This document shows positions 6,990 to 14,583 of a stretch of 29,369 nt of DNA, one piece after another. A program made the position numbers and the translations under genes. Within the stretch, counting starts at the first letter, position 1. Each line of letters begins with the position of its first letter. A model generated the notes under the pieces. That model worked only from the letters and a program-made list of their open reading frames with translations. It was not told the DNA's origin and ran no database searches. Source of the stretch: Clostridiales bacterium. Lineage in GTDB: Bacteria; Bacillota; Clostridia; Peptostreptococcales; Anaerovoracaceae. Location of the stretch: positions 1 to 29,369 of the forward strand of contig WRFF01000002.1 in NCBI GenBank assembly GCA_009778945.1, given 5' to 3'.

Positions 6990-8510
6990 TCACAGTAGCC
7001 AGTCAGGGGCGTCGAGCGCGGTGACGGAACCGGTCGCGTACTGACGGAAGAAGGCCGTGTCGTCCGTGTCCTGCCGGATCTCCGAAACGAGCGCACGGAT
7101 CACGCCGAGGTGCGCGACGATGATGAGGTCCCGCGAGGGTTGCGAAAGGGAGGCGTCCGCAGTGCAGACGGCTTCTGTCGCGGCGCGCTCTGCCTGCCAG
7201 ATGCGGTAAAACTCGTGCGTGACACGGGCTCGCAATTCGTAAAAATTTTCGCCGCCCGGAATGCGGTAATTCAGAATATCGTCCCCACGCCTTGCGTATT
7301 CTTCGGGGAATTTGGCCTTGATGTCTTCAATCAGCTCCCCGTCCCAGCTCCCCATATCCATCTCGCGAAAGAGTTTGTCAGGAACGACCTCGGCGCCGAG
7401 GATTTCCGCCGCGGCTTCCGCCGTCTCCCGCGCACGCGTGAGATCGCTCGTGTAGACGCGCGCAGTATGAGCATTGGCTCGAAGGAGTTTTTTACCCGCC
7501 GCGCGCGCCTCTTCCCGGCCCCGCTCCGAAAGCGGTACGTCCGTCTGGCCCAGAAAGATGCGGCCGGTATGCTGCTTCGGCTCGCCGTGGCGCACAAGAA
7601 AAATGCGGGGAGGAAACGGAGGGGCAGGGAGGGATAGTTCTTTTGTCCCGCGGCCCGCGTATTGCTGCAGCCGCTGAAAATCTTCCGGCGTATCCATTTC
7701 AAGCACGCACCCCTCGTCGTCAGTCAGTATACGCAGCAGCCTGTCCCCATGCAGGTCGCGCACGGCCTTGAGGCCGCCGTCCCCTTTATAACTCAGTACT
7801 TCGTCAAAAACGGAAGCCGCGATCCATAATGGATGCCCGTTTCGATCCTGGAAATTTTCATCACGACATATCGGCTGCGCAAACAGCGGCGACGCGGCAG
7901 GGCGAAAAAACCTGTCTCCGGAGAAAGCGGCCTGCGCCCCGGGGCAGGCCGAGTTCCGCTCGAAGGCCGGCAACTGAACGGCGGCGAGCACCGCGCGAAT
8001 CGTCTCCGGCGTCACCAGCGGCACATCAGCCGGAAAGAGCAGCGCGCCGGCGGACGGTTGAGCGAAGGCCGGTGTTTTCATATTATACTGCGCGTCACCG
8101 GCATCGTTTTCCGCCGGCGGTTCCTGCGCCGGGACCGCGCGCAGTCCGGCCTGTACCGAAGAAAACATCCCGCTTTCAAAATCCGGGTTGCGAACCATGC
8201 GGATGATAACCGCCGCGTCTGCGCGTACTTCCGGCCGCGGGAGCGCAGCCTCCGTTTTGTCCGACAGGAAACATCTCACCCCTTCGCCCTCACGCGCCTC
8301 AGCGTAATGCATTACCGCCTCTTCCACGCACGGCGCTTCATGTCCGGTCACGACAATAATATCCCGCAGCCCCGCCGCACGGATGCTGTCCAAAAGCCGC
8401 AGCAGCGCAGGCTCCCCGCCAATCTCCAGCAGCGGCTTGAACGCGCCCATCCGCGAGGAGAGCCCTGCCGCCAAAATTATTGCGGTCGGTTCAGTAGTTT
8501 TTTCGCTCAT
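6990..8510 (-). CDS. MobA/MocA-like nucleotidyltransferase fused to a histidine phosphatase
   Basis: 506 residues, two domains. Residues about 8-270 are a MobA/MocA-type NTP transferase: AIILAAGLSSRMGAFKPLL carries the GxxxRMGxxK nucleotide-binding signature, followed by VTGHE, and LFPADVPLVTPETI supplies the metal-binding Asp. Residues about 300-500 are a phosphoglycerate-mutase-like phosphatase: FLVRHGEPKQHTGRI (RHG catalytic His), SDLTRARETAEAAAE, REMDMGSWDGELIEDI and a late AHLGVIRAL His. The phosphatase half resembles alpha-ribazole phosphatase. From memory, a DVU_1551-type NTP transferase belongs to the same conserved neighbourhood as the four genes upstream. The start overlaps the stop of the CoA-ligase-like gene by 20 nt, implying translational coupling. 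Molybdopterin or another nucleotide-activated cofactor is a possible substrate, by inference only. Confidence 0.88.
   Translation of the reverse strand: MSEKTTEPTAIILAAGLSSRMGAFKPLLEIGGEPALLRLLDSIRAAGLRDIIVVTGHEAPCVEEAVMHYAEAREGEGVRCFLSDKTEAALPRPEVRADAAVIIRMVRNPDFESGMFSSVQAGLRAVPAQEPPAENDAGDAQYNMKTPAFAQPSAGALLFPADVPLVTPETIRAVLAAVQLPAFERNSACPGAQAAFSGDRFFRPAASPLFAQPICRDENFQDRNGHPLWIAASVFDEVLSYKGDGGLKAVRDLHGDRLLRILTDDEGCVLEMDTPEDFQRLQQYAGRGTKELSLPAPPFPPRIFLVRHGEPKQHTGRIFLGQTDVPLSERGREEARAAGKKLLRANAHTARVYTSDLTRARETAEAAAEILGAEVVPDKLFREMDMGSWDGELIEDIKAKFPEEYARRGDDILNYRIPGGENFYELRARVTHEFYRIWQAERAATEAVCTADASLSQPSRDLIIVAHLGVIRALVSEIRQDTDDTAFFRQYATGSVTALDAPDWLL
7621..7649. repeat. Possible degenerate GC palindrome at the domain junction of the fusion gene
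   Basis: The minus strand begins GGGACAAAAG and ends TGCCCC over 29 nt. The copy at 9359-9387 (plus strand) has the same ends and length, but the middle differs. It falls in the linker between the transferase and phosphatase domains. The match is limited and could be chance. Confidence 0.35.
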
Positions 8511-9606
8511 GGCGGTCGCCTACTTTGTCCAGGCGTTTCAGGACGCTGCCGCAGGGGCAGGGTTCCGGCAAAAATCGGCTGTGGTCTCCGGTGCGGTAAC
8601 GGATCAGCGGCATCGCCTCGCGCGTGAGCGTCGTAAAGACAATCTCGCCGTACTCCCCGTCCGGCAGGACTGCGCCTGTGTCCGGGTCGATGATCTCAAA
8701 CAGCAGGTCGGCTTCGCGCGGGTGATAGCCTTCGCGTACCTCGCAGGCCATCGCGCCGCCGAGCCCCATCTCTGTCATGCCATAATGCTCGTAGGCCAGG
8801 CAATCCCAAATTCCTTCAATGTCATCCTTGTCCTTGTCCGAAATATATTGCGCGGAAAGCAGAATGGTGCGCATATTCCGGCGGATTGCTTCTCCTTCCG
8901 GGGAATGCGCGCACCGGCGCGCAAGGCGCGCCGCCGTCGGCGCCGTCGCGAGCCCCGTTGTCACGCCTTCCCGTGCCATCAGGCCAAGCACTTCCCTATC
9001 GCAGTCTCCCGCCGACGGAATTGCGCCTACGCGCAATGCGCGCGCGCCGATACGCTCCACGCCGATCGCCACGAGATCGCCGACCGAACCGGGCCGCTCG
9101 CAAGGCATCAGCACGAGAAACACATCTCCGGGGCGCACCATCACGGGCAGTCCGTGGTGAATATAGTCCGTCATCAGCTCCTGGTCCGCGTTCGTGAACC
9201 AGACGCGTTTCGGCGCGCCGGTCGTTCCGGATGTAGGAAGTGTCACGATGCGGTCCACACGCGACGCCGGCACACAGACTAAGGACGCTCCCCCGCGCAC
9301 CAGGTCCTCCGGCGTCGTAAAGGGCAGCGTTTGCAGTATCTGCGTAAGAAGCCGGCCCGGGACAAAAGGGGATGGTCCTTGTGCCCCAGCTTTCGGGCCC
9401 CCTGCGAAACCATCCGTCCCGGCCGCCGTAATTCCCGCCTTTCCCGTTACCCCTTCAAGCCGCTCCCGATAGAAGGCCGATCCTGTCGTCACGCGCAAGA
9501 GCGTCTCGTTCAGTTTCGCGAGCTGCCAGGCTTCCAGCGCGCGGCGCGTCAGCGGTTCGCCGGGTGTAAGCCCGATCTTCTGCGCGATCCAGTCGTCAAC
9601 AATCAT
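8491..9606 (-). CDS. AMP-dependent CoA-ligase-like protein (phenylacetate-CoA-ligase-related, DVU_1553-like)
   Basis: 371 residues, shorter than phenylacetate-CoA ligase (about 430). Adenylate-forming signatures are present: LPTSGTTGAPKRVWFT is the P-loop-like ATP motif, YEHYGMTEMGLGGA is the A5 motif, and DGEYGEIVFTTLTREAMPLIRYRTGD is the A7/A8 region. The C-terminal subdomain is truncated shortly after CPCGSVLKRLDKVGDRHE, so the usual catalytic C-terminal Lys region is missing. A partner domain or a different acceptor than CoA is therefore possible. A Gly/Ala/Pro-rich insert near residues 54-88 contains a palindrome-derived peptide (AQGPSPFVPG). The gene lies between the C-GCAxxG-C-C gene (64 nt gap) and the fusion gene (20 nt overlap). 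The acid it activates is unknown. Confidence 0.85.
   Translation of the reverse strand: MIVDDWIAQKIGLTPGEPLTRRALEAWQLAKLNETLLRVTTGSAFYRERLEGVTGKAGITAAGTDGFAGGPKAGAQGPSPFVPGRLLTQILQTLPFTTPEDLVRGGASLVCVPASRVDRIVTLPTSGTTGAPKRVWFTNADQELMTDYIHHGLPVMVRPGDVFLVLMPCERPGSVGDLVAIGVERIGARALRVGAIPSAGDCDREVLGLMAREGVTTGLATAPTAARLARRCAHSPEGEAIRRNMRTILLSAQYISDKDKDDIEGIWDCLAYEHYGMTEMGLGGAMACEVREGYHPREADLLFEIIDPDTGAVLPDGEYGEIVFTTLTREAMPLIRYRTGDHSRFLPEPCPCGSVLKRLDKVGDRHERKNY
9359..9387. repeat. Degenerate GC palindrome inside the CoA-ligase-like gene
   Basis: GGGACAAAAGG (9359-9369) and CCTTGTGCCCC (9377-9387) pair at 9 of 11 positions around a 7-nt loop. On the minus strand it shares TCCCCTTTTG with the tsaC palindrome and is read in the same frame, giving Ser-Pro-Phe in both proteins. 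Confidence 0.6.
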
Positions 9607-9670
9607 GCGCTCACCGCCCGCCGCTGCGAATCTCGCGCGCCGCCGTTACTGCCGTCTGCGCAAACTCCGG

Positions 9671-10081
9671 TCACAACACCCCAACCTCTTCGAGAATGCC
9701 ATGAACTTTTTCATACACTTCTTCCATGATGCCGGGACAGAGCGTGAATTTGCGCATCTCATCACCCTCCAGGATGTCGCTGCACTCCGTCGCGCCGAAG
9801 CGGTCCTTGAACCAGTCTATGATCTCCGGCCTCAGCTCATCGTGCGCCTGCGCGTAATCCTCACAAGCCACATACGCCGCGGCCACGCCGCCCGCAAGAG
9901 CCCCGCACAGCAGCCCCGCGCCCATGCCGCCGCAGAACGCCCCCATCGCGCGGACCAAATCGCGCGCGCGGCCTTCATCATATTCCATATCCTGCAGAAT
10001 GCACAGCATTATCGATTCGCTGCAGCAAATATGCCGGCCCCACTGCGCCTCCGCCTGCTTTTTTCTTTCCTGAAAACCCAT
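9671..10081 (-). CDS. C-GCAxxG-C-C family redox protein (DVU_1555-like)
   Basis: 136 residues, no signal peptide. The spaced cysteines match the C-GCAxxG-C-C family: HICCSESIM near residue 20, FCGGMGAGLLCGALAGG around 49-65, then ECSDIL and LCPGIMEEVY. Such proteins are thought to bind a metal cluster or act in redox chemistry, often beside radical SAM enzymes, but a defined reaction is not established. The ATG at 10081 has AAAGGA about 12 nt upstream. It follows the methyltransferase gene after a 230-bp gap filled by an inverted-repeat element, and precedes the CoA-ligase-like gene. Gene order supports membership in the TrsS-like cluster. Confidence 0.85.
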   Translation of the reverse strand: MGFQERKKQAEAQWGRHICCSESIMLCILQDMEYDEGRARDLVRAMGAFCGGMGAGLLCGALAGGVAAAYVACEDYAQAHDELRPEIIDWFKDRFGATECSDILEGDEMRKFTLCPGIMEEVYEKVHGILEEVGVL

Positions 10082-10160
10082 CTTAATTATTGTCCTTTCA
10101 TTACGTCAACTCTGATTTGCTGTCCCAAATAGCTTTCATGCCACAAACCCGGCAGGGTTT

Positions 10161-10268
10161 TGGCAATTTTTTTCGGTAATGGACGATTTTTGCCCCAATT
10201 TTTGCCGTTTTTCTGCGTTTTCCGGGTTTTTCCCCGATATTTTCGTCCATAACCGCAATTTTTTGCCA
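10161..10268. repeat. Inverted-repeat intergenic element, copy 2
   Basis: Left arm 10161-10186 and right arm 10243-10268 (26 nt each), with a 56-nt interior. Read towards the centre both arms carry TGGCAA, seven variable bases, then CGGT(A/T)ATGGACGA. The interior read on the minus strand (ACCCGGAAAACGCAGAAAAA) aligns with the interior of copy 3 read on the plus strand, so this copy lies in the opposite orientation. A 60-codon open frame across it (10087-10269) is Lys/Gly-rich low complexity and is not considered a gene. Confidence 0.8.
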
Positions 10269-10311
10269 TAATCCCAACAATTCGCCGTCAGACCATCATT
10301 TTTACCCGTTT

Positions 10312-11073
10312 TTACACGTCGCCTCTTTTCCGCAAAATCATCAAAAAATAACCGAGGTCTTTCGGACAGTCTCCGCCCTCGAACGCACCGCAGGCGCAGT
10401 AAGCCGCCGGGTCTTCTCCCTCCGGCACAACCGCCTGGAAATACTCCGTGAGCGACCCGTGCCCCATGATCGCCTGTGCGGCGAAGCCTGCAAGCGCCGC
10501 CGTCTCGTCAGAAAAATATTCGACCTCGAAGCCGGTTTCCTCCAGCATCCCCGCCAATTCGTCCACGACGAAGGCGCCGTCCAGCATCACAAACGAAGGC
10601 GCTGAATTCTCACCGCATGCGCCATCCACCTTCGGCTGTCTCGCCTTTTCATGCGCCTCTGTAAGCATGGCTGCCACCTTCGCAGGGTCCGGATTTCTGC
10701 GGTACAGGTCCGTGAGGATCAGCTTGCCGCCCGGCTTCAGCGTGCAGTACGCCTCAAACGACGCGTCCGGCTGTAAGCGTGCGACCGACAGAAAGCATTC
10801 CATGAGTACCGCATCGAAGGTGTTCGATTCAAAATCCAAAAACTCCGCTTCCATAACGCGCAAATCAAGTCCCGGATGCCGTGCTTTCGCGCTGTCAACC
10901 ATCTTGTTTGACGCATCGATGCCGACCGCGTCAAACCCATATTGTTCCTTCAGCAAGCGAACCGTGTCCCCCTCGCCGCAGCCCACGTCAAGCACACGGG
11001 CTCCGTCCGGAAATCCCGCCAGCTCTATCGCCTTCTTCGTAAGGGCTTCTCCGCCCGGCCGGATCATCGTCAT
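10312..11073 (-). CDS. SAM-dependent methyltransferase (DVU_1556-like)
   Basis: 253 residues from the ATG at 11073, which has AAAGAGCGG upstream. The open frame continues further upstream but only by overlapping trsS in another frame. It is a class I Rossmann methyltransferase: ARVLDVGCGEGDTVRLL (motif I), GFDAVGIDASNKMVDSAKAR (acidic end of beta2), FDAVLMECFLSV (motif II) and LKPGGKLILTDLYRR (motif III). The C-terminus is Cys-rich (YCACGAFEGGDCPKDLG), suggesting metal or redox function. It starts 25 nt after the radical SAM gene stop, so the two are probably one transcript. From memory this corresponds to the methyltransferase (TrsM-type) found beside TrsS-like proteins; the substrate is unknown. 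Confidence 0.88.
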   Translation of the reverse strand: MTMIRPGGEALTKKAIELAGFPDGARVLDVGCGEGDTVRLLKEQYGFDAVGIDASNKMVDSAKARHPGLDLRVMEAEFLDFESNTFDAVLMECFLSVARLQPDASFEAYCTLKPGGKLILTDLYRRNPDPAKVAAMLTEAHEKARQPKVDGACGENSAPSFVMLDGAFVVDELAGMLEETGFEVEYFSDETAALAGFAAQAIMGHGSLTEYFQAVVPEGEDPAAYCACGAFEGGDCPKDLGYFLMILRKRGDV

Positions 11074-11098
11074 AATAAAAAACCGCTCTTTATCATAA

Positions 11099-12616
11099 TC
11101 ATAATGATAACCCGCTCCCTTCGAGTGAGTAGTACCCGCAGAACGGCACAAGCCGCTCGTCTTTCGTAAAGACCTGAACGCGGCAGCGGCGCAGGCGCTC
11201 CGCGTCGAGGTTCGTCTGATCCATAAAAGCCATTCCCGAGACCGTGAACAAGTTGTTCCGAAACTGTGCGATTGCCTCGTCAAAGGACAGGGGTGTGTCC
11301 GCGCAGCTGCATGATGAGGATAATTCTTCTTGTGGTTTGTCTTCCGCCCTCTGCCATTTGTTCAATACGAAATCACGGTCTTTACGGATGATCTCGAGCG
11401 GATCCGGCTCGCAGCCGCATGGTTCGCCGGCAGTAGATTCCGCGAAATCAGAGATTTCGGGAATCTTTGCATGAGACCTGCCATCGATTCGCTCCGCACA
11501 TCTGGTTAGGTCTTCACAACAGGGCTGCGGCTCCGCCTTGGGATGCAGCGGTGCGACACTGCCGCCGGGCTGTTTCAGGAAGGTTCCGCAAAAACAGCAG
11601 AGCGGATGCCCCGTACTGATCGGCGCAAGCGCCGCCGTCTGGATGCGGCCGCCGGTCTGGCGTTCGATCTCTTCCATAAGCGCGAACATCGTGACGCGTT
11701 CGTCGAAATCCCCGTCCGCGTTCGCTTCGCCCGGCTTGCGTCCGAAAAAACTCGCGGGCTGAAAATGCACGCCCTTAACCGTATGGATATGATCGAGCAT
11801 AAAATCGATGATCGCGCCAACCTGCGCGAGATTTGCGCTCTTCGTCACCGTCGGGACGAGCGTCACCGGAAGGCGGGTTTTCCCGCAGTGTTCGATCGCG
11901 CGGCGCTTGATCTCCAGCAGCGGTTCTCCGCGAAGTTTGTCATACACTTCGTCATCCACGCCATCGAACTGTAAAAATACCGTGGTTAATCCGGCGTCCG
12001 CAAGTTCCTTTGCGTACGCCTCACTCTCGGCAAGCCGGCGCCCGTTGGTGTTAAGCTGAATATATTCAAAGCCTTTGTCCCTGCACAGCCGTACGATCTC
12101 GGACAGGTCGTCCCGCACCGTGGGCTCACCGCCGTTCAGCTGAATGTTGAACTTGCGCTCTTCACCGAGCTCGATAAGGCGGTCGAGCCAACCGTCAATC
12201 ACAGACAGCGGCGGATCAGAACCGTCCTCCTTTCCCGCCGAAGCAAAACAATACGGGCAGCGCTGATTGCAGCGATCCGTCACGTTCAACAGCACGCAAC
12301 AGGCTGTCATCAGATGATTTTCACAGACCCCGCAATGGTACGGGCACTCCGTGTTCAAAATAGCTGAAGCGTCCGTACCCTCCGCTGCAAACGCTCCGTG
12401 CGCGCCCTTCGTCACCGGAATGCGAGGCGGCACATTTACAGATTCAAACGCCGTCCAGCGCGCAAACGCCGCCGCGTCTTCCGACGCAAGCACACGGAAA
12501 CCGCCGTGCTCCGGACAGATTTTCCGGATATAGACGCGTCCGTCTTCCTCACTATACGCCGCCGGTATGGGTTTCCCGCAAACCGGACAGATACTTTGAA
12601 AACCTTTGCGTTCCAT
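11099..12616 (-). CDS. Radical SAM protein, TrsS-like
   Basis: 505 residues. The radical SAM cluster motif CNQRCPYC (C-x3-C-x2-C) follows VLLNVTDR at about residues 115-122. NGGEPTVRDDL is the GGE SAM-binding motif, and QLNTNG and FLQFDGVDDEVY are typical downstream elements. The N-terminus is a zinc-ribbon-like segment (CPVCGKPIP with CPEHGG), then ECPYHCGVCENH. The region about 342-445 is very rich in cysteine (CCFCG, PCCEDLTRC, PCGCEP, SCSCAD), suggesting extra Fe-S clusters or a metal site. The family is described as (seleno)protein TrsS in current annotations, from memory; no in-frame UGA interrupts this copy. It lies 44 nt downstream of leuB with a weak ribosome binding site. The reaction is unknown. 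Confidence 0.85.
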   Translation of the reverse strand: MERKGFQSICPVCGKPIPAAYSEEDGRVYIRKICPEHGGFRVLASEDAAAFARWTAFESVNVPPRIPVTKGAHGAFAAEGTDASAILNTECPYHCGVCENHLMTACCVLLNVTDRCNQRCPYCFASAGKEDGSDPPLSVIDGWLDRLIELGEERKFNIQLNGGEPTVRDDLSEIVRLCRDKGFEYIQLNTNGRRLAESEAYAKELADAGLTTVFLQFDGVDDEVYDKLRGEPLLEIKRRAIEHCGKTRLPVTLVPTVTKSANLAQVGAIIDFMLDHIHTVKGVHFQPASFFGRKPGEANADGDFDERVTMFALMEEIERQTGGRIQTAALAPISTGHPLCCFCGTFLKQPGGSVAPLHPKAEPQPCCEDLTRCAERIDGRSHAKIPEISDFAESTAGEPCGCEPDPLEIIRKDRDFVLNKWQRAEDKPQEELSSSCSCADTPLSFDEAIAQFRNNLFTVSGMAFMDQTNLDAERLRRCRVQVFTKDERLVPFCGYYSLEGSGLSL

Positions 12617-12660
12617 TATGATTATGGTTTTATACGCCTCACAAACAACTGCCCACTTGT

Positions 12661-13797
12661 TCAGGCAGCGCTTCCTATGCGCTCCGCGATTAGCCGGCCC
12701 GCCTCCGCGGTTCCGACCTTCGTCATTCCTTCCACATAAATATCCGGCGTCCGGTTGCCCGCGAGCAGGAAGCCGTCCACCGCCTGTTCGACCGCAATAG
12801 CTTCTTCCAACATCCCGAACGAATACCGCAGCATGAGCGCGGCGGAGAGGATCGTTGCGATCGGGTTTGCCAGATCCCGGCCCGCGATATCAGGCGCGGA
12901 ACCGTGGATCGGTTCATACAACCCGAACGTCCCGTCGCCGAGGCTCGCGGAAGGCAGCATCCCGATAGAGCCTGTGATCTGGCTCGCTTCGTCCGAAAGA
13001 ATATCGCCGAACAGATTGCTCGTTACGATCACGTCGAACTGTTTCGGATCCAGAATAAGCTGCTGCGCCATATTGTCCACATACATATGATTGAGGCGAA
13101 CTTCCGGGTATTTCACGCGCACCTCCTCCATCACCTGACGCCAAAGCCGGGAGCTATCGAGCACATTTGCCTTGTCCACGCTCGTCACGCGCTTGTTTCG
13201 CTTCATCGCCATCTCAAACGCAAGCTCGCCGATGCGCCGGATTTCCACCTCGGAATATTGTTCCACATCGTAAGCGAACCGCCCCGGCGGCAATGTCTTC
13301 TCCTTTTTCAGAAAGTCAACAAACCTTCCGAATGCGTTCGCTTCCCCGATCACCTCCGTGCCATGGGAGCCGAAATAAATGCCGCCCGTCAACTCCCGTA
13401 CGATGAGCAGATCGGCGCCGCTCACGATCTCCGCTTTGAGCGGGGACGCGTCCACAAGCGCCTCGCGTACGGACACAGGCCGAAGATTCGCAAACAGCGC
13501 AAGCTCCTCGCGCAGCCCGAGGATCGCCTGCTCCGGGCGCTTCTCCCCCGGCTGGCTGTCCCATTTCGGGCCTCCCACCGCGCCGAGCAGCACCGCGTCC
13601 GTCTTCTTCGCCTCTTTCAGCGTCTTCTTCGGAAGCGGCGCGCCCTCCTCGTCAATCGCGGCGCCGCCCGCGAGCAGTTGCTGGGATTTGAACTTATGTC
13701 CGTATTTTTTCGCTACCGCGTCAAGCACACCAAGCGCCGCGTCTACGACTTCCGGCCCTACGCCGTCGCCCTTAATAACCGCAATCCTATGATCCAT
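12661..13797 (-). CDS. leuB: 3-isopropylmalate dehydrogenase
   Basis: 378 residues. It oxidatively decarboxylates (2R,3S)-3-isopropylmalate to 2-oxoisocaproate with NAD+, the third leucine-specific step. Motifs: [14 protein letters not shown] at the start, [81 protein letters not shown] in the catalytic core, and [14 protein letters not shown] near the NAD site. The ATG at 13797 follows GGAAAGGA. It is the last gene of leuA-leuC-leuD-leuB; the radical SAM gene follows after 44 nt without an obvious terminator. Confidence 0.98.
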   Translation of the reverse strand: MDHRIAVIKGDGVGPEVVDAALGVLDAVAKKYGHKFKSQQLLAGGAAIDEEGAPLPKKTLKEAKKTDAVLLGAVGGPKWDSQPGEKRPEQAILGLREELALFANLRPVSVREALVDASPLKAEIVSGADLLIVRELTGGIYFGSHGTEVIGEANAFGRFVDFLKKEKTLPPGRFAYDVEQYSEVEIRRIGELAFEMAMKRNKRVTSVDKANVLDSSRLWRQVMEEVRVKYPEVRLNHMYVDNMAQQLILDPKQFDVIVTSNLFGDILSDEASQITGSIGMLPSASLGDGTFGLYEPIHGSAPDIAGRDLANPIATILSAALMLRYSFGMLEEAIAVEQAVDGFLLAGNRTPDIYVEGMTKVGTAEAGRLIAERIGSAA

Positions 13798-13851
13798 AAT
13801 CCGCGCCTTATCCTTTCCGACACAAATTCCCTGTGAATAACTTCCTGTTTT

Positions 13852-14331
13852 TTATCTCCTCGCCTTCACATAGTCCACAAGCCCGCCGCTTTCAATCAGG
13901 CCGCGCATGAATTCCGGAAGCGGCTCGGCCTGATAGGTTTCGCCTTTCGTCCTGTTCGCAATCACGCCGCCCGCGAAATCGATTTCGATCTCGTCGCCGG
14001 CTTCTATCGCGGACGCCGCCTCGCGCGATTCGAGGATCGGGAAGCCGATATTGAACGCATTGCGGTAGAAGATGCGCGCGAACGAAGGCGCGATGACCGC
14101 CGCGAGGCCCGATTCCTTCAGCACGATCGGCGCTTGTTCGCGCGAACTGCCGGAACCGAAATTGCTGCCCGCGACGATCACGTCCCCGGGTTTCACGGTC
14201 CGCACAAAATCCGCGTCGATATCCTCCATCGCGTGCTTCGAAAGATCCGCCGGCTCTATGAGATTCAGGTACCGCGCGGGGATGATGACGTCCGTGTCCA
14301 CATTGTCTCCGTATTTATACGCTTTTCCCAT
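13852..14331 (-). CDS. leuD: 3-isopropylmalate dehydratase small subunit
   Basis: 159 residues from the ATG at 14331, chosen over an in-frame upstream ATG at 14361 because AAAGGA lies at usable distance only from the inner one, and MGKAYKYGDNVDTDVIIPARYL is the normal family start. GSNFGSGSSREQAPIVLKE is the signature swivelling-domain loop, and FYRNAFNIGFPI follows. With LeuC it isomerises 2-isopropylmalate to 3-isopropylmalate. The short size is that of the clostridial/archaeal HacB-like group. It is separated from leuC by 252 bp containing an inverted-repeat element, an unusual interruption for an obligate two-subunit enzyme. Confidence 0.97.
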   Translation of the reverse strand: MGKAYKYGDNVDTDVIIPARYLNLIEPADLSKHAMEDIDADFVRTVKPGDVIVAGSNFGSGSSREQAPIVLKESGLAAVIAPSFARIFYRNAFNIGFPILESREAASAIEAGDEIEIDFAGGVIANRTKGETYQAEPLPEFMRGLIESGGLVDYVKARR

Positions 14332-14428
14332 AATCGTTATTTTCCTTTCATAACTTGCCACATCAGATTCGGTGCGATTTTGGTTCTACTACTCTTGCAA
14401 AGCTCCGTTTGCAGAGAAATTCGGAGGT

Positions 14429-14540
14429 TTTAGCACAAAATGACGGTTATGTATGAAAATATTGCCGAAAAAGCCGCAAAACGATGGAAAACAACGGAAT
14501 TTCGGATAAAAAACATACATAACCGCACATTTGTGCTAAA
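14429..14540. repeat. Inverted-repeat intergenic element, copy 3 (between leuC and leuD)
   Basis: Left arm 14429-14455 and right arm 14514-14540 (27 nt each) around a 58-nt interior. Both arms read TTTAGCACAAA, four variable bases, then CGGTTATGTATG towards the centre. The interior contains AGCCGCAAAACGATGGAA (14472-14489), related to the interiors of copies 1 and 2. It would form a long hairpin in the leuC-leuD mRNA. No coding sequence is seen in the 252-bp gap 14332-14583. Confidence 0.82.
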
Positions 14541-14583
14541 AACATGCCACATTCCTGTCATAGCGGTAATCATCAGCGCTTTT

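Noticed and set aside
10087..10269. 60-codon open frame in the gap after the methyltransferase gene
   Set aside because: It coincides with inverted-repeat element copy 2 and encodes low-complexity Lys/Gly sequence.
11074..11283. Upstream extension of the methyltransferase frame by 70 codons
   Set aside because: It overlaps the trsS-like gene in another frame; the ATG at 11073 has a ribosome binding site and begins the methyltransferase domain.
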